Counted from the stretch's first letter, positions 16,005 to 25,192 are shown. The stretch is DNA of 38,878 nt from Deltaproteobacteria bacterium (GCA_015228875.1 JADGCS010000031.1:932-39809), one strand, 5' to 3'. The notes: generated by a model not told the origin, from the sequence alone. Numbers and translations are program-made.

Positions 16005-16033
16005 TTCTCCCTGATTTTTGAGGTTGACGGTTG

Positions 16034-16540
16034 ATGTTGAAAGAACTGCTCGAGCACAGACAAACAGAAATCCTAAAAAAGTGGTTTGATCGTGTGGTGA
16101 ACGGTTACAAACCGGAGGCCGCACGTTTTCTCACCGGTGGAGGCGATCGTTTTGCCAATCCTGTGAGACATACCCTGTTGACGGAGTTCGAAAACATTTT
16201 TTCTTTCTTGTGGGGTGAGGGGGGCGATGAACGCCTGTCAACGGCACTCGAAAACATCATCAAGATTACTGCTGTGCAGGACAAAACTCCTTCAAAGGCA
16301 CTTGGGTTCATCTTTGTGTTGAGGGATCTGCTGTTTGAAGAAGTGGCGGCTGATCCGGCGTTGGACGCAGGGATCAAGCAGGACATGCTTGTCAGTTGCG
16401 TGCATCAGACAGACAGCCTGGTGAGTCTTGGGTTTGATATTTATTCAAGGTGCCGCGAAAAAATCTACGAGATACGCATCAAAGAGATCAAATCACAGCG
16501 GGCAGGCGTGATGGCCAGAGGCGTTGTGGTTGATGGTTGA
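16034..16540 (+). CDS. RsbRD_N-domain-like protein upstream of dsrM
   Basis: A 168-residue all-helical cytosolic protein. The pattern (LLEHRQTEILKKWFDRVVNG at the start, then FLWGE, an IKITAVQDKTPSKALGFIFV segment and repeated helices) resembles the RsbRD N-terminal domain. From memory, genes of this type precede dsrMKJOP in several sulfate reducers; I could not check this here. The role is unknown; a sensor or assembly role for the Dsr membrane complex is possible. I start at ATG 16034, ten nt after GAGG, not the TTG one codon upstream. Confidence 0.75.
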   Translation: MLKELLEHRQTEILKKWFDRVVNGYKPEAARFLTGGGDRFANPVRHTLLTEFENIFSFLWGEGGDERLSTALENIIKITAVQDKTPSKALGFIFVLRDLLFEEVAADPALDAGIKQDMLVSCVHQTDSLVSLGFDIYSRCREKIYEIRIKEIKSQRAGVMARGVVVDG

Positions 16541-16633
16541 TGAAGTGATGGCGGATTGGGAGTTTTCGTTCTTCGTTCGCGTTTTGCTTTCTTCGTTTTT
16601 TTGGCTAAGGGCTGATACAAGTATGAGGTGAAC

Positions 16634-17620
16634 ATGAATTTTATTACTTCGTTTCTTTTAACTGTTGGGTTGTTTATCGTGGGATACTTTGGTTCAAGAC
16701 TGCCGTTTGTTTTTGGATTGGTCATCCCTTACACGGCGCTCACCCTGTTTGTTCTGGGCCTTGTCTGCCGCATGATCGCATGGGCGAGGGTTCCCGTTCC
16801 CTTTAGAATCCCTACAACCTGTGGACAGCAGAGGTCCCTGTCATGGATCAAATCAAACAATCTGGAGAGCCCCTTTAATTTGTTGGGTGTTGTTGGCAGG
16901 ATGTTTTTGGAGGTTTTTTTCTTTCGCTCCTTGTTTAGAAACACAAAGGCTGAACTTTACGATGGCACAAGGCTGGTTTATGGGAGCAACAAGTTTCTCT
17001 GGGTCGGTGCCATGGCCTTTCACTGGTCGTTTCTGCTGATTGTCTTGCGTCACTTCCGATTTTTTACCGAGCCTGTTCTCCCCTGTGTCCTTTGGTTGCA
17101 GGATCTGGATGGTCTTTTTGAGATCGCTGTCCCCGCTTTTTACCTGACCAACTTTTTTATTGTGGCGGCACTGGGTTACCTGCTGGCACGCAGGCTTTTT
17201 AATCCGCAGGTCAGATACATCTCGCTTGGTTCCGATTATTTTGCGCTCTTTCTGATTTTGGCGATCGCGCTCACGGGGATCTGGATGCGGTACATCGACA
17301 AGGTTGATGTGGTCAAAATAAAAGAGCTGGTCATGAGCCTTGTGGCCTTTGCGCCCGTTGTGCCGGACGGGATAGGTTGGCTCTTTTTTGTTCATCTGTT
17401 CTTTGTTTGCGTCCTTCTCGCCTATTTTCCATTCAGTAAATTATTGCACATGCCCGGTGTGTTTTTTAGTCCGACAAGAAATCTCGCAAACAACAACAGG
17501 GCAAAGAGGCACATCAACCCGTGGAACCCCGAAGTCAAATGTCACACATATGAAGAATGGGAAGACGAGTTTAGAGACACGTTAAAAAGGATTGGACTGC
17601 CGCTGGACAAGGCTGAATAA
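16634..17620 (+). CDS. dsrM: DsrM, cytochrome b subunit of the DsrMKJOP complex
   Basis: A 328-residue NarI-like membrane cytochrome b that exchanges electrons with menaquinone and passes them to DsrK. Membrane segments are visible from the N-terminus (FITSFLLTVGLFIVGYFG), around 25-50, 115-135, 170-195, 205-225 and 245-275. His residues within them are the expected haem ligands. ATG 16634 follows GAGGTG; a GTG two codons upstream is also possible. It lies 20 nt from dsrK, in the usual dsrM-K order. Confidence 0.93.
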   Translation: MNFITSFLLTVGLFIVGYFGSRLPFVFGLVIPYTALTLFVLGLVCRMIAWARVPVPFRIPTTCGQQRSLSWIKSNNLESPFNLLGVVGRMFLEVFFFRSLFRNTKAELYDGTRLVYGSNKFLWVGAMAFHWSFLLIVLRHFRFFTEPVLPCVLWLQDLDGLFEIAVPAFYLTNFFIVAALGYLLARRLFNPQVRYISLGSDYFALFLILAIALTGIWMRYIDKVDVVKIKELVMSLVAFAPVVPDGIGWLFFVHLFFVCVLLAYFPFSKLLHMPGVFFSPTRNLANNNRAKRHINPWNPEVKCHTYEEWEDEFRDTLKRIGLPLDKAE

Positions 17621-17640
17621 TTTTTGTGGGGAGTTATAAG

Positions 17641-19266
17641 ATGTCAGAAGAAAAAAAAATAAAACCAAACGAAATACTCGCGGGCATTGATTACAACCCG
17701 CCCGCTACGGGCTGGATGGATACCCCCGTCGACTTTAAAAAGGGGACCTTCTGCAATTCGGTGCCAGCAAAGTTTATGGAATATCTTGGGCAACCGCAGC
17801 CGCACGAGTGGAAGTCCTATCAGGATGACTGGGGTCTGCCCGACAACTGGCGGGAGATTATTTTCGAGGGGATGAGGGAGCGGCTCAAGAAATTCCGCAC
17901 GTTTCGTGTCTTTATGGACATCTGTGTGCGGTGCGGGGCCTGCGCGGATAAATGCCATTTTTTTATTGGTTCGGGCGATCCAAAAAACATGCCGGTCTTG
18001 AGGGCAGAGCTTTTGCGGGCAGTTTATAAAAGAGACTTCACCCTTGCAGGCAAAATCATGGGCCGCTTTGTGGGCGCCAGAAAACTGACTGTTCAGGGAA
18101 TCAAGGAGTGGTTCTACTACTTTTTTCAATGTACCGAATGCCGACGCTGCAGTGTTTTTTGTCCTTATGGGATAGACACGGCCGAGATTACCATGATGGG
18201 GCGTGAGCTTTTAAATCTGCTGGGATTAAATATCGGATGGGTCACGGAACCCGCGGCAAACTGTTTCAGGACCGGCAATCACCTTGGGATTGAGCCCCAT
18301 GCTTTTAAAGACAGTATTGAGTTTGCGTGCGATGATGTCTTTGACAACACCGGTGTCAAGGTTGAGGCACCCATCAATAGAAAGGGTGCAGAGGTTCTTT
18401 TTGTGTCTCCGTCTGCGGATTACTTCGGAACACCCCATTACTACACGCTCATGGGCTACCTGCTGCTCTTTCACGCGGTGGGTCTTGATTACACGTGGAG
18501 TGCCTATGCCTCCGAGGGCGGCAACTTCGGGCTTTTTCATTCTCACGATATGATGAAGAGGCTTAACAACAAGATCTATCACGAGGCAAAGCGTCTCAAG
18601 GTCAAATATATCATTGGCGGTGAGTGTGGGCACATGTGGCGTGTTCTGCATCAGTACATGGATACCATGAACGGACCAACAGACTTTTTGGAGGTGCCGG
18701 TCTCTCATGTGACTGGCACACGCTTTGATCATGCGGCCTCCACAAAAATGATTCACATCTCCGAGTTTACGGCAGATCTCATCAAACACAACAAGTTGAA
18801 ACTTGATCCCTCGCGAAATAACCACTGGAACATAACCTTCCACGATTCCTGCAACCCTGCACGGGCCATGGGACTGTTGGAGGAGCCGCGGTACATCATC
18901 AAAAACGTCTGCAATAATTTTCACGAGATGCCTGAAAACACGATTCGCGAGCAGACGTTCTGTTGCGGGAGCGGGAGCGGGCTTGGTACCGAAGAAAACA
19001 TGGAGATGCGCCTCAGGGGTGGATTACCCAGAGCCAATGCGGTCAAGTATGTAAAAGAAAAGCATGGTGTCAACTGTCTTGCCTGCATGTGCGCTATTGA
19101 TAAAGCCACGCTGCCGCCGCTGCTTGAGTACTGGGTCCCTGGTGTTGAGGTGGCGGGTGTCCACGAGTTTGTCGGCAATGCCTTGAATATTGAGGGACAA
19201 AACGAGCGGACGGTAGATTTGCGCGGCGAGCCAATAAAGGAACAGGAGGAGAAGAAAGATGCGTGA
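17641..19266 (+). CDS. dsrK: DsrK, HdrD-like catalytic subunit of DsrMKJOP
   Basis: A 541-residue cytoplasm-facing Fe-S subunit thought to reduce the DsrC trisulfide. Two ferredoxin motifs occur early (CVRCGACADKCHFF and CTECRRCSVFCPYG). The HdrD-type CCG region follows (FHDSCNPAR, QTFCCGSGSGLG, CLACMCAIDKATLPP), which binds the special catalytic [4Fe-4S] cluster. I use ATG 17641 with GGGAG upstream instead of a GTG five codons earlier. It overlaps dsrJ by 8 nt. Confidence 0.95.
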   Translation: MSEEKKIKPNEILAGIDYNPPATGWMDTPVDFKKGTFCNSVPAKFMEYLGQPQPHEWKSYQDDWGLPDNWREIIFEGMRERLKKFRTFRVFMDICVRCGACADKCHFFIGSGDPKNMPVLRAELLRAVYKRDFTLAGKIMGRFVGARKLTVQGIKEWFYYFFQCTECRRCSVFCPYGIDTAEITMMGRELLNLLGLNIGWVTEPAANCFRTGNHLGIEPHAFKDSIEFACDDVFDNTGVKVEAPINRKGAEVLFVSPSADYFGTPHYYTLMGYLLLFHAVGLDYTWSAYASEGGNFGLFHSHDMMKRLNNKIYHEAKRLKVKYIIGGECGHMWRVLHQYMDTMNGPTDFLEVPVSHVTGTRFDHAASTKMIHISEFTADLIKHNKLKLDPSRNNHWNITFHDSCNPARAMGLLEEPRYIIKNVCNNFHEMPENTIREQTFCCGSGSGLGTEENMEMRLRGGLPRANAVKYVKEKHGVNCLACMCAIDKATLPPLLEYWVPGVEVAGVHEFVGNALNIEGQNERTVDLRGEPIKEQEEKKDA

Positions 19267-19642
19267 TACAGCTAAAGTGATCATTGGTATTCTGGTTTTT
19301 CTCGTTCTGGTGACAACACCGTTCTGGTACGGCAAAATAGCCGCGGAGAGCGGTAAACCCCCTGTGCTTAAGGTTGGTACCGCCGAAAAAGAGTGCGTGA
19401 TGTCAAAAGATTTTATGCGTGCAAATCACATGGATCTCTTAAACGAATGGCGTGACCATGTGGTCAGAGAGGCAGACAGGGTCTATGTGAGAGAGGATGG
19501 CAGAAGGTTCGACAAGAGTCTTGGCAATACCTGCATGAAATGTCACACGGATAAAAAAGAATTCTGTGACAAGTGCCACAGTTATTCCGGAGTGAAGGAA
19601 CCGTTTTGCTGGGATTGTCATAACGATCCCAATGCGAGGTGA
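19259..19642 (+). CDS. dsrJ: DsrJ, triheme cytochrome c
   Basis: A 127-residue periplasmic cytochrome anchored by an uncleaved N-terminal helix (residues 7-24). Three CXXCH haem sites are at 92-96, 103-107 and 117-121. C46, in KECVMSKDFM, is the candidate for the unusual His/Cys haem ligand known in DsrJ. It overlaps dsrK and ends 169 nt before the dsrO start. That gap carries a dispersed palindromic repeat, so the operon has been interrupted there. Confidence 0.95.
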   Translation: MRDTAKVIIGILVFLVLVTTPFWYGKIAAESGKPPVLKVGTAEKECVMSKDFMRANHMDLLNEWRDHVVREADRVYVREDGRRFDKSLGNTCMKCHTDKKEFCDKCHSYSGVKEPFCWDCHNDPNAR

Positions 19643-19689
19643 GGGGCGCGTGCGTACTTGCATCGGGGAGGCCGATGATTGTTATGTTT

Positions 19690-19772
19690 CGTCATCGCGA
19701 GCGCAGCGTGGCGATCTTCCTGACGCACTCTGGAAAGGGATTGCCGTGGGGTTAACGCTCCTCGCAATGACG
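19690..19772. repeat. Dispersed palindromic repeat inside the dsr operon
   Basis: An 83-bp palindromic unit. Ends CGTCATCGCGAG and CTCGCAATGACG pair with one mismatch, and GGCGATC near the left end pairs with GATTGCC. It belongs to the same family as 23064-23193 and 36228-36358, and lies between dsrJ and dsrO. Confidence 0.8.
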
Positions 19773-19811
19773 CAAAATGCTTTGTTGAAGGCAATCGTGG
19801 AGGATAAAAAA

Positions 19812-20597
19812 ATGGGAGTTAAACGAAGAGATTTTTTTAAGATAGCGGGTGTTACGGCGTTGTCGGCATTGACGGCCACCAAGGCGGTTTCGGCGTTTGC
19901 CTTTGGTCCGTCGGGGCATGGTGGGGAGACCGTTTCAAAGGACAATGCTGTGCGCTGGGCTATGGTGATTGATACCCGCAAATGCGGCAAGGGCGCCCAA
20001 TGCAAAAACTGTCCGTCTCTGAGGGCCTGTCATGAGGCACATAATGTGCCCGACATTCCCAATAAAAAACACGAGGTCAAATGGATCTGGCAGGATTCTT
20101 ACGATCACGCGTTTCCCACGCAGACACATGCCCTTATCAAAGATGAGCTTAAAACGCGGCCGGTGATGCTTCTTTGCAATCATTGCGACAACCCCCCATG
20201 TGTCAGGGTCTGCCCAACCAAGGCCACATTTAAAAGAGAGCAGGACGGGCTTGTCATGATGGATCAACACCGCTGCATTGGTTGCCGCTACTGCATGTCC
20301 GGCTGTCCTTATGGTGCCCGCAGTTTTAACTGGGTGGAGCCCAAACCGCATATCAAAAAAATCAACAGGGCCTATCCGGTGAGGACACTCGGTGTTGTCG
20401 AAAAGTGCACCTTCTGTGCCGAGAGGCTTGCAAAGAATCAGGGTCCGATTTGTGTAGAGGCCTGTCCCGAAAAGGCGATTGTCTTTGGCAATCTTAACGA
20501 CCCCAAATCAGAGGTCAGAAAAATCTTAAGTGTGAGTGATTCCGTCCGCAGAAAGCCGCATTTGGGGACGTCCCCCGAGGTTTATTATATCATGTGA
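19812..20597 (+). CDS. dsrO: DsrO, periplasmic ferredoxin subunit
   Basis: A 261-residue Tat-exported protein with four [4Fe-4S] clusters that links DsrJ and DsrP. The Tat signal is KRRDFFKIAGVTALSAL at residues 4-20. Cluster motifs include CGKGAQCKNCPSLRAC, CNHCDNPPCVRVCP, CIGCRYCMSGCPYG and CTFCAERLAKN...CVEACP. I start at ATG 19812: the 60 codons of upstream open frame come from the palindromic repeat and hide the Tat signal. It ends 7 nt before dsrP. Confidence 0.94.
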   Translation: MGVKRRDFFKIAGVTALSALTATKAVSAFAFGPSGHGGETVSKDNAVRWAMVIDTRKCGKGAQCKNCPSLRACHEAHNVPDIPNKKHEVKWIWQDSYDHAFPTQTHALIKDELKTRPVMLLCNHCDNPPCVRVCPTKATFKREQDGLVMMDQHRCIGCRYCMSGCPYGARSFNWVEPKPHIKKINRAYPVRTLGVVEKCTFCAERLAKNQGPICVEACPEKAIVFGNLNDPKSEVRKILSVSDSVRRKPHLGTSPEVYYIM

Positions 20598-20604
20598 GGT
20601 TAAT

Positions 20605-21765
20605 ATGTTAGAAAAGGCACTCGTTGGAAATAAAAAATACTGGATGTTTGTTTTTTTTCTTCTGGTTATTATCGGGCTTGGTTTTTTGACCTATCTCTGC
20701 CAACTCAGTCAGGGATTGGGGATCACGGGGATGAGCCGTGATGTGAGTTGGGGGCTTTACATTGCGCAGTTTACATTTCTTGTTGGCGTTGCGGCCTCCG
20801 CGGTGATGGTTGTGCTCCCGTATTATTTGCACGACTACAAGGCCTTTGGCAAACTCACGGTTCTTGGCGAGTTCCTGGCGATTGCCTCGGTCATCATGTG
20901 CATGCTTTTTATCTTTGTCGATATGGGGCAGCCCTTCAGGGCCTTTAACATGATCCTGCACCCGACCCCCGGTTCCGTGATGTTTTGGGACATGGTCTCC
21001 CTCGGTGGTTATCTGCTCCTTAACATGCTGATTGGGTGGACTTGTCTCGAGGCCGAGCGCAAATCTGTGCCGCCGCCCAAATGGATCAAACCCTTTATTT
21101 ATCTGTCTATCCCGTGGGCCGTCAGTATTCATACAGTCACTGCGTTTTTATATTGCGGTATCGGCGGCAGGTCCTTTTGGTTTACGGCCATCATGGCGCC
21201 GCGTTTTCTCTCTTCGGCATTTTCTGCAGGCCCGGCGCTGCTCATTATTTTTGCGTTGATCATCAGAAGGATCTCGCACTTTAAACCCGGGTACGAACCT
21301 ATTCAAAAGCTCGCGCAGATTGTCACCTACGCTATCTGCATCAACGTCTTTTTTGTCCTGCTCGAAATTTTTACGGTCTTTTACAGCGCGATTCCTGAGC
21401 ACATGCATCACTTTAAATATCTTTTTGTGGGGCTGCATGGACACACGGGTCTTGTCCCCTGGATGTGGGCTTCAACGGTACTCTGCCTGTTTGCGATTGT
21501 CCTTCTTGTTAATCCCAAAACAAGAAAAAAAGAGCATCTGCTTGTCATCGCCTGTGTCGCAGTTTTCATTGGCACATGGATTGACAAGGGCATGGGTCTG
21601 GTCGTCACGGGTTTTATCCCCAACCCCTTTGATACGGTCACCGAATACATGCCCACATATCGTGAGGTGCTCATTGCGCTGGGTGTCTATGGCATCGGAG
21701 CACTCATCATCACTGTGTTGTATAAAATTGTCCTCGCGATCAGGGATCGGGAGATTGCAAACTGA
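20605..21765 (+). CDS. dsrP: DsrP, NrfD-type membrane subunit
   Basis: A 386-residue NrfD/PsrC-family integral membrane protein that links quinone to the periplasmic DsrJO side. About ten hydrophobic helices are visible, starting with YWMFVFFLLVIIGLGFLTYL, and the loop SRDVSWGLYIAQFTFLVGVA is typical. The ATG at 20605 is preceded by GTGAGG, 7 nt after the dsrO stop. It completes the dsrMKJOP set in standard order. Confidence 0.95.
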   Translation: MLEKALVGNKKYWMFVFFLLVIIGLGFLTYLCQLSQGLGITGMSRDVSWGLYIAQFTFLVGVAASAVMVVLPYYLHDYKAFGKLTVLGEFLAIASVIMCMLFIFVDMGQPFRAFNMILHPTPGSVMFWDMVSLGGYLLLNMLIGWTCLEAERKSVPPPKWIKPFIYLSIPWAVSIHTVTAFLYCGIGGRSFWFTAIMAPRFLSSAFSAGPALLIIFALIIRRISHFKPGYEPIQKLAQIVTYAICINVFFVLLEIFTVFYSAIPEHMHHFKYLFVGLHGHTGLVPWMWASTVLCLFAIVLLVNPKTRKKEHLLVIACVAVFIGTWIDKGMGLVVTGFIPNPFDTVTEYMPTYREVLIALGVYGIGALIITVLYKIVLAIRDREIAN

Positions 21766-21826
21766 TCCACGACGTCATCATGTTATTATAACCCGCATAA
21801 ATCTAGAAACAAGTGTTGAGGGTGAG

Positions 21827-22327
21827 ATGAAGTGTCAAAAAACAATCCTGCTGTTCGTGTTTTTTTTGATTATGCCCTCCCCTTTATGGGCTACTTCGCA
21901 GTTTCCTGAAAAGTTGATCCACAACGGGGAAAGCCTGAGTATGTTTACCACACCCCTTGAGGACTATTTAAAGACACTTAGCAAAAGACCAGAAATTTTT
22001 GATGGGCCAAGTTGCTCTGCCTGCTGGCGCGGTTATGTGGGGACCTGGGTGATCAAAGAAGGTTTTCTCTATCTTGTCGATCTTAAGGCAGGTGATTGCA
22101 CCAACGAAAAAACGATCCCTCTTAAAAAAATATTTGCAGGACAAAAGGGACCTGTCAGGGCCGATTGGTTCTCAGGTACGATTCGTCTGCCCAAGGGTAA
22201 TCTGACTCAGTATGTTCATATGGGATTTGCATCCCAATATGAACGATACCTGCTGATCGAGATTGATAAGGGCAGGGTGATCAGTGAAAAAGAGGTCAGG
22301 AACAGTAAAGTTCAAAAGAGAGAGTAG
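21827..22327 (+). CDS. Secreted protein of unknown function (WRGYVGTW-type)
   Basis: A 166-residue protein with a clear signal peptide (MKCQKTILLFVFFLIMPSPL then WA). Conserved-looking features are FTTPLEDYL, CWRGYVGTWVIKEGFLYLVD and VRADWFSGTIRLPKG, ending in YVHMGFASQYERYLLIEID. I recall related unnamed proteins in Bacteroidetes and Gammaproteobacteria with the same WRGY..T and ADWFSG pieces, but no function is known to me. It lies 61 nt after dsrP and could be on the same transcript. Confidence 0.75.
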   Translation: MKCQKTILLFVFFLIMPSPLWATSQFPEKLIHNGESLSMFTTPLEDYLKTLSKRPEIFDGPSCSACWRGYVGTWVIKEGFLYLVDLKAGDCTNEKTIPLKKIFAGQKGPVRADWFSGTIRLPKGNLTQYVHMGFASQYERYLLIEIDKGRVISEKEVRNSKVQKRE

Positions 22328-22400
22328 TGCAGGTTCAATCGCTATTTTTGGGTTGATACCGTTTTTTTGCGATTTAGGCCGTGCAAGGACCCAAAAAAAA

Positions 22401-22429
22401 TTGTCATTGTAACATTTTGCTGTTATCAA
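22401..22429 (+). promoter_or_regulatory. Candidate ferritin promoter
   Basis: TTGTCA (22401-22406) and TATCAA (22424-22429) are 17 nt apart, about 30 nt before the ferritin ATG. No clear Fur box is seen. Confidence 0.35.
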
Positions 22430-22459
22430 AGTAATGTATTAAGAAAGGAAAATAGACTT

Positions 22460-22975
22460 ATGATCAACGAACGCATCGCCAAACTGATCAACGATCAGAT
22501 GAATTTCGAAGTTGAGTCAGCTTACCTTTACTTTGCCATGGCGGCAGACCTTGACTGCAGGGATCTTGACGGTTTTTCCAACTGGATGAAAATTCAGGGG
22601 CAAGAAGAACTCCAGCATGTCACCCGGTTTTATACTTATCTTGTTGAGAGAGAGGGAAGACCCTTTTTTACAGGGATGCCGGCCCCGCAGAAAGAGTGGG
22701 AGAGCCCGCTCTCGATCTTCCAGGCCGCACTTGTGCACGAGAGAAAAGTAACAGACAGGATCAATAAAATAATTACGGCCGCCCACGAAGAGGGAGATCA
22801 CGCGACTGTCAATTATGTAAACTGGTTCATCAACGAGCAGATCGAAGAAGAGGCCAATGTAAAAACTGTGATTGCACAGCTTAAACTTATTCAGGACTCG
22901 GGCCAGGGGATGTTTATGCTGAACAAAGAACTTGCCGCTCGCCAGTTGACGGTGCCCCCAGCGCAGACGCAGTAA
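22460..22975 (+). CDS. Bacterial non-haem ferritin
   Basis: A 171-residue four-helix ferritin that oxidises and stores iron. All ferroxidase-centre residues line up: E17, E50, H53, E94, Q127 and E130 in the expected spacing. ATG 22460 has AAAGGAA upstream and its own candidate promoter. An iron store fits a locus rich in Fe-S clusters and haem, but it may simply be a neighbour. Confidence 0.95.
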   Translation: MINERIAKLINDQMNFEVESAYLYFAMAADLDCRDLDGFSNWMKIQGQEELQHVTRFYTYLVEREGRPFFTGMPAPQKEWESPLSIFQAALVHERKVTDRINKIITAAHEEGDHATVNYVNWFINEQIEEEANVKTVIAQLKLIQDSGQGMFMLNKELAARQLTVPPAQTQ

Positions 22976-23018
22976 GCTGGTCATCAGTTGGTTTGCAGCA
23001 CTTGTGACGAGAAATTAT

Positions 23019-23221
23019 ATAGTGTCTGTCGGGAAACCCTCGATTTGAACAACAAAAGAGGATCGTCATCGCGAGCGGTGCGTTGCGGTGGACATGACGG
23101 GGTCATGTCTAACGCTGTGCGCCTACGTGGCGATCTCCTGAAATCAATTGGTTACGGGAGATTGCTTCGTCGCTAACGCTCCTTGCAATGACGTAAACCG
23201 GGCTTTCCCGACAGACACTAT
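23019..23221. mobile_element. MITE-like element with 18-bp terminal inverted repeats
   Basis: About 203 bp bounded by perfect inverted ends ATAGTGTCTGTCGGGAAA and TTTCCCGACAGACACTAT. It has no gene. Its interior is the dispersed palindromic repeat 23064-23193. The gap 22976-23275 contains nothing else that I can identify. Confidence 0.75.
23064..23193 (+). repeat. Dispersed palindromic repeat, copy 2
   Basis: Ends CGTCATCGCGAG and CTTGCAATGACG; inside, GACATGAC pairs with GTCATGTC. About 70 bp of its left part is nearly identical to the reverse complement of 36228-36358. Confidence 0.85.
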
Positions 23222-23275
23222 TTAAGGGCATGACTGTTCTCTGGCTGTGCGCATCTGATTTTTTTTAGGTCAACG

Positions 23276-25192
23276 CTACCTCACCTCAATCGATTTTAAA
23301 AATTGACCAGCCCACCCGCTGTTGGTTTCGTTTTGCGGGGCAAGGATTTCTATCTGGTAAATAAAATTACCCCTTCCCCCATAGTATTTTTGATACGGAT
23401 TGCCTTTAACCGCAGTAAAATCAAGCCCACCAAGTTTGACTGATGACGTGAGCTGTTGTGCCGTATTCGTTATACCAAGGTCTGCATGGATCCTTTTGGT
23501 GATTGAGTCTGGGGTGATGGCATCCTTGAGTTTAAAAATCTTGACGGCAATGTACTTTTGCGGGTCAGAGGGATCCTTGATAAAATAACCCATGCCGGTC
23601 TCGCCCCAATCTGCTTTTTTGATTTCGCTTAATTCTTTGGCGATCTCAAAACTTATGTCTCCCAAAGGTGCGTTGATTCTGTGTTTGCCGGCCACGTCTT
23701 TTTTTTCACCCGCATTTATCGCTACATAAAAACTGCCGTCCTTGACTATTTTTTTAAAGACATTGGCCAGTGTGATTCGGGTGATTTTAAAATCCTGATC
23801 GTACCCTATGGTGAGGGTGGCGTTTCTGACAAGGCTCACCCCGCCCCAGTCGGCGGCAATCGTATGAAAAAAATAGGTGTCCGATCGCGGCTGCTCAGCA
23901 ATCGCATCTGGTTTGCCGTAGGTCCTGCGCACACTTTTTCGGTGCATGCCAAATGTGATGCCTTCGTTTGTGTACACGGGAAGGCCGACCGATTCGTAAA
24001 AAATCATTTGCCCAATGTGTCCCTTGTTAAACATATCTTCGTTTACCACGACGTTATTTTTGGCGAGTGCATCATGACTTAAAAAAACGTCGGCAGCTTT
24101 TGTTTGATCACCAAGCCTTACATATTGATCCTGGTAAAACATGCCGCCCTCGTTGGGGACGACGAGGAGGGTGTTTTCGAGACCGGTGTCGGCAGGATTG
24201 TCAGCGGCAGCACCTGCGATTATTTTGTCCTTGTCTTTGGAACGCGAGGCAATCACGGTATCTGCGGGAGGATGAGCAGCATCCTGCAGGGCATAGGCCG
24301 CATCTTTTGGGGTGCCTTTGATCGCGGCAACGGCCTTTTGCGGTGTGGGCGCGTCGTAAACAACGTAGCCCCGTGCTGCAACCTCTTTTAAAAAGTCATA
24401 GTCAAGCCAGCCAAAGCCGTTTTCACCCCATCTCTTGCCCCACGAGTTGAGGAGTTTCAGTGCTTGTTTTGTGTCATTGTATCCCACGGCAACAATCGCA
24501 TGATGCCCCAGAAAACGGCCGCTTTTTTTATTGTAGACTGCCCTGTTTTTTTTCATGCCGCGAGTGAGAAAGTTCTGATGCATTTTTATGACCAGCAGCA
24601 CCGGCTCACCTGCAGCGAGATACGCCTTGATGATGTTGAGATTTTTTTCGTCGATTCTTCTGTAGTCGAGGATTCTAAAGCCTTTTGCCAGAGAGATAAG
24701 TTTGGCATCGGGTTGTGTTGTAAAGTCACCGCTGTTGTAGGGCATCATCTCGATCGTGACCACCCCGTTTTTTTTTACAAACTTCATGGCATCTTCAAGG
24801 TCTGCCCCCTCGTCTTTGCCCCCGTTGATCTGGTTGTAGATAAATGAGGGGCTAAACAGTGTGGATTGATCAAGACCCCAGTCGTGTTCGCGGTTTTCCT
24901 GAAACGATTTTATAGAATAGGCCAACGACCATGCCGTGCAGGAGTTTTGTTTTTTCTGGTCCCCTGGTTCTGGCAGGGCTTGTGCCAGATCGACTGCATC
25001 GGGCAGATTTTTGTAGAGTTTGTTTTCATCCTCCGAAAAGCTCCTCGCCATCTTTGCCTGTTCCATCTTAAGGTAATCTTTTTCGGACTGCAGGATAAGT
25101 CCTGAGGTGTAATCTTCCTCATCTGCCTCGTTGTCACAGGAGAGGGGGGGGATCAATATGACCAGCAGGAGCAGCAGTAACATTGGTTTCAT
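23276..25192 (-). CDS. Papain-like (C1) cysteine peptidase lipoprotein
   Basis: A 638-residue protein with a lipoprotein signal (hydrophobic run, then PPLSC), so probably anchored in a membrane facing the periplasm or the outside. The papain-type catalytic parts are present: the Cys in QNSCTAWSLAYS near residue 83, the His in GHHAIVAVGYND near 226 and the Asn in NSWGKRWGENGFGWLDY near 244-260. A long C-terminal half of unknown fold follows. The substrate is unknown. It lies 11 nt downstream of the small secreted-protein gene and is probably transcribed with it, opposite to the sulfur genes. Confidence 0.88.
   Translation of the reverse strand: MKPMLLLLLLVILIPPLSCDNEADEEDYTSGLILQSEKDYLKMEQAKMARSFSEDENKLYKNLPDAVDLAQALPEPGDQKKQNSCTAWSLAYSIKSFQENREHDWGLDQSTLFSPSFIYNQINGGKDEGADLEDAMKFVKKNGVVTIEMMPYNSGDFTTQPDAKLISLAKGFRILDYRRIDEKNLNIIKAYLAAGEPVLLVIKMHQNFLTRGMKKNRAVYNKKSGRFLGHHAIVAVGYNDTKQALKLLNSWGKRWGENGFGWLDYDFLKEVAARGYVVYDAPTPQKAVAAIKGTPKDAAYALQDAAHPPADTVIASRSKDKDKIIAGAAADNPADTGLENTLLVVPNEGGMFYQDQYVRLGDQTKAADVFLSHDALAKNNVVVNEDMFNKGHIGQMIFYESVGLPVYTNEGITFGMHRKSVRRTYGKPDAIAEQPRSDTYFFHTIAADWGGVSLVRNATLTIGYDQDFKITRITLANVFKKIVKDGSFYVAINAGEKKDVAGKHRINAPLGDISFEIAKELSEIKKADWGETGMGYFIKDPSDPQKYIAVKIFKLKDAITPDSITKRIHADLGITNTAQQLTSSVKLGGLDFTAVKGNPYQKYYGGRGNFIYQIEILAPQNETNSGWAGQFLKSIEVR

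Noticed and set aside
18714..18730. TGGCAC-N5-TTGA, a possible sigma-54 site
   Set aside because: It lies deep in the dsrK coding region with no gene start near it; chance is the simpler reading.
10843..21765. dsrEFH, the marker of sulfur oxidation
   Set aside because: No such genes lie within or beside the dsr block; every gap there was read and holds only repeats or hairpins.
21788..21801. ATAACCCGCATAAA, the reverse of the end of module A
   Set aside because: Only 14 nt match and no neighbouring stems are present, so it is not counted as a copy.
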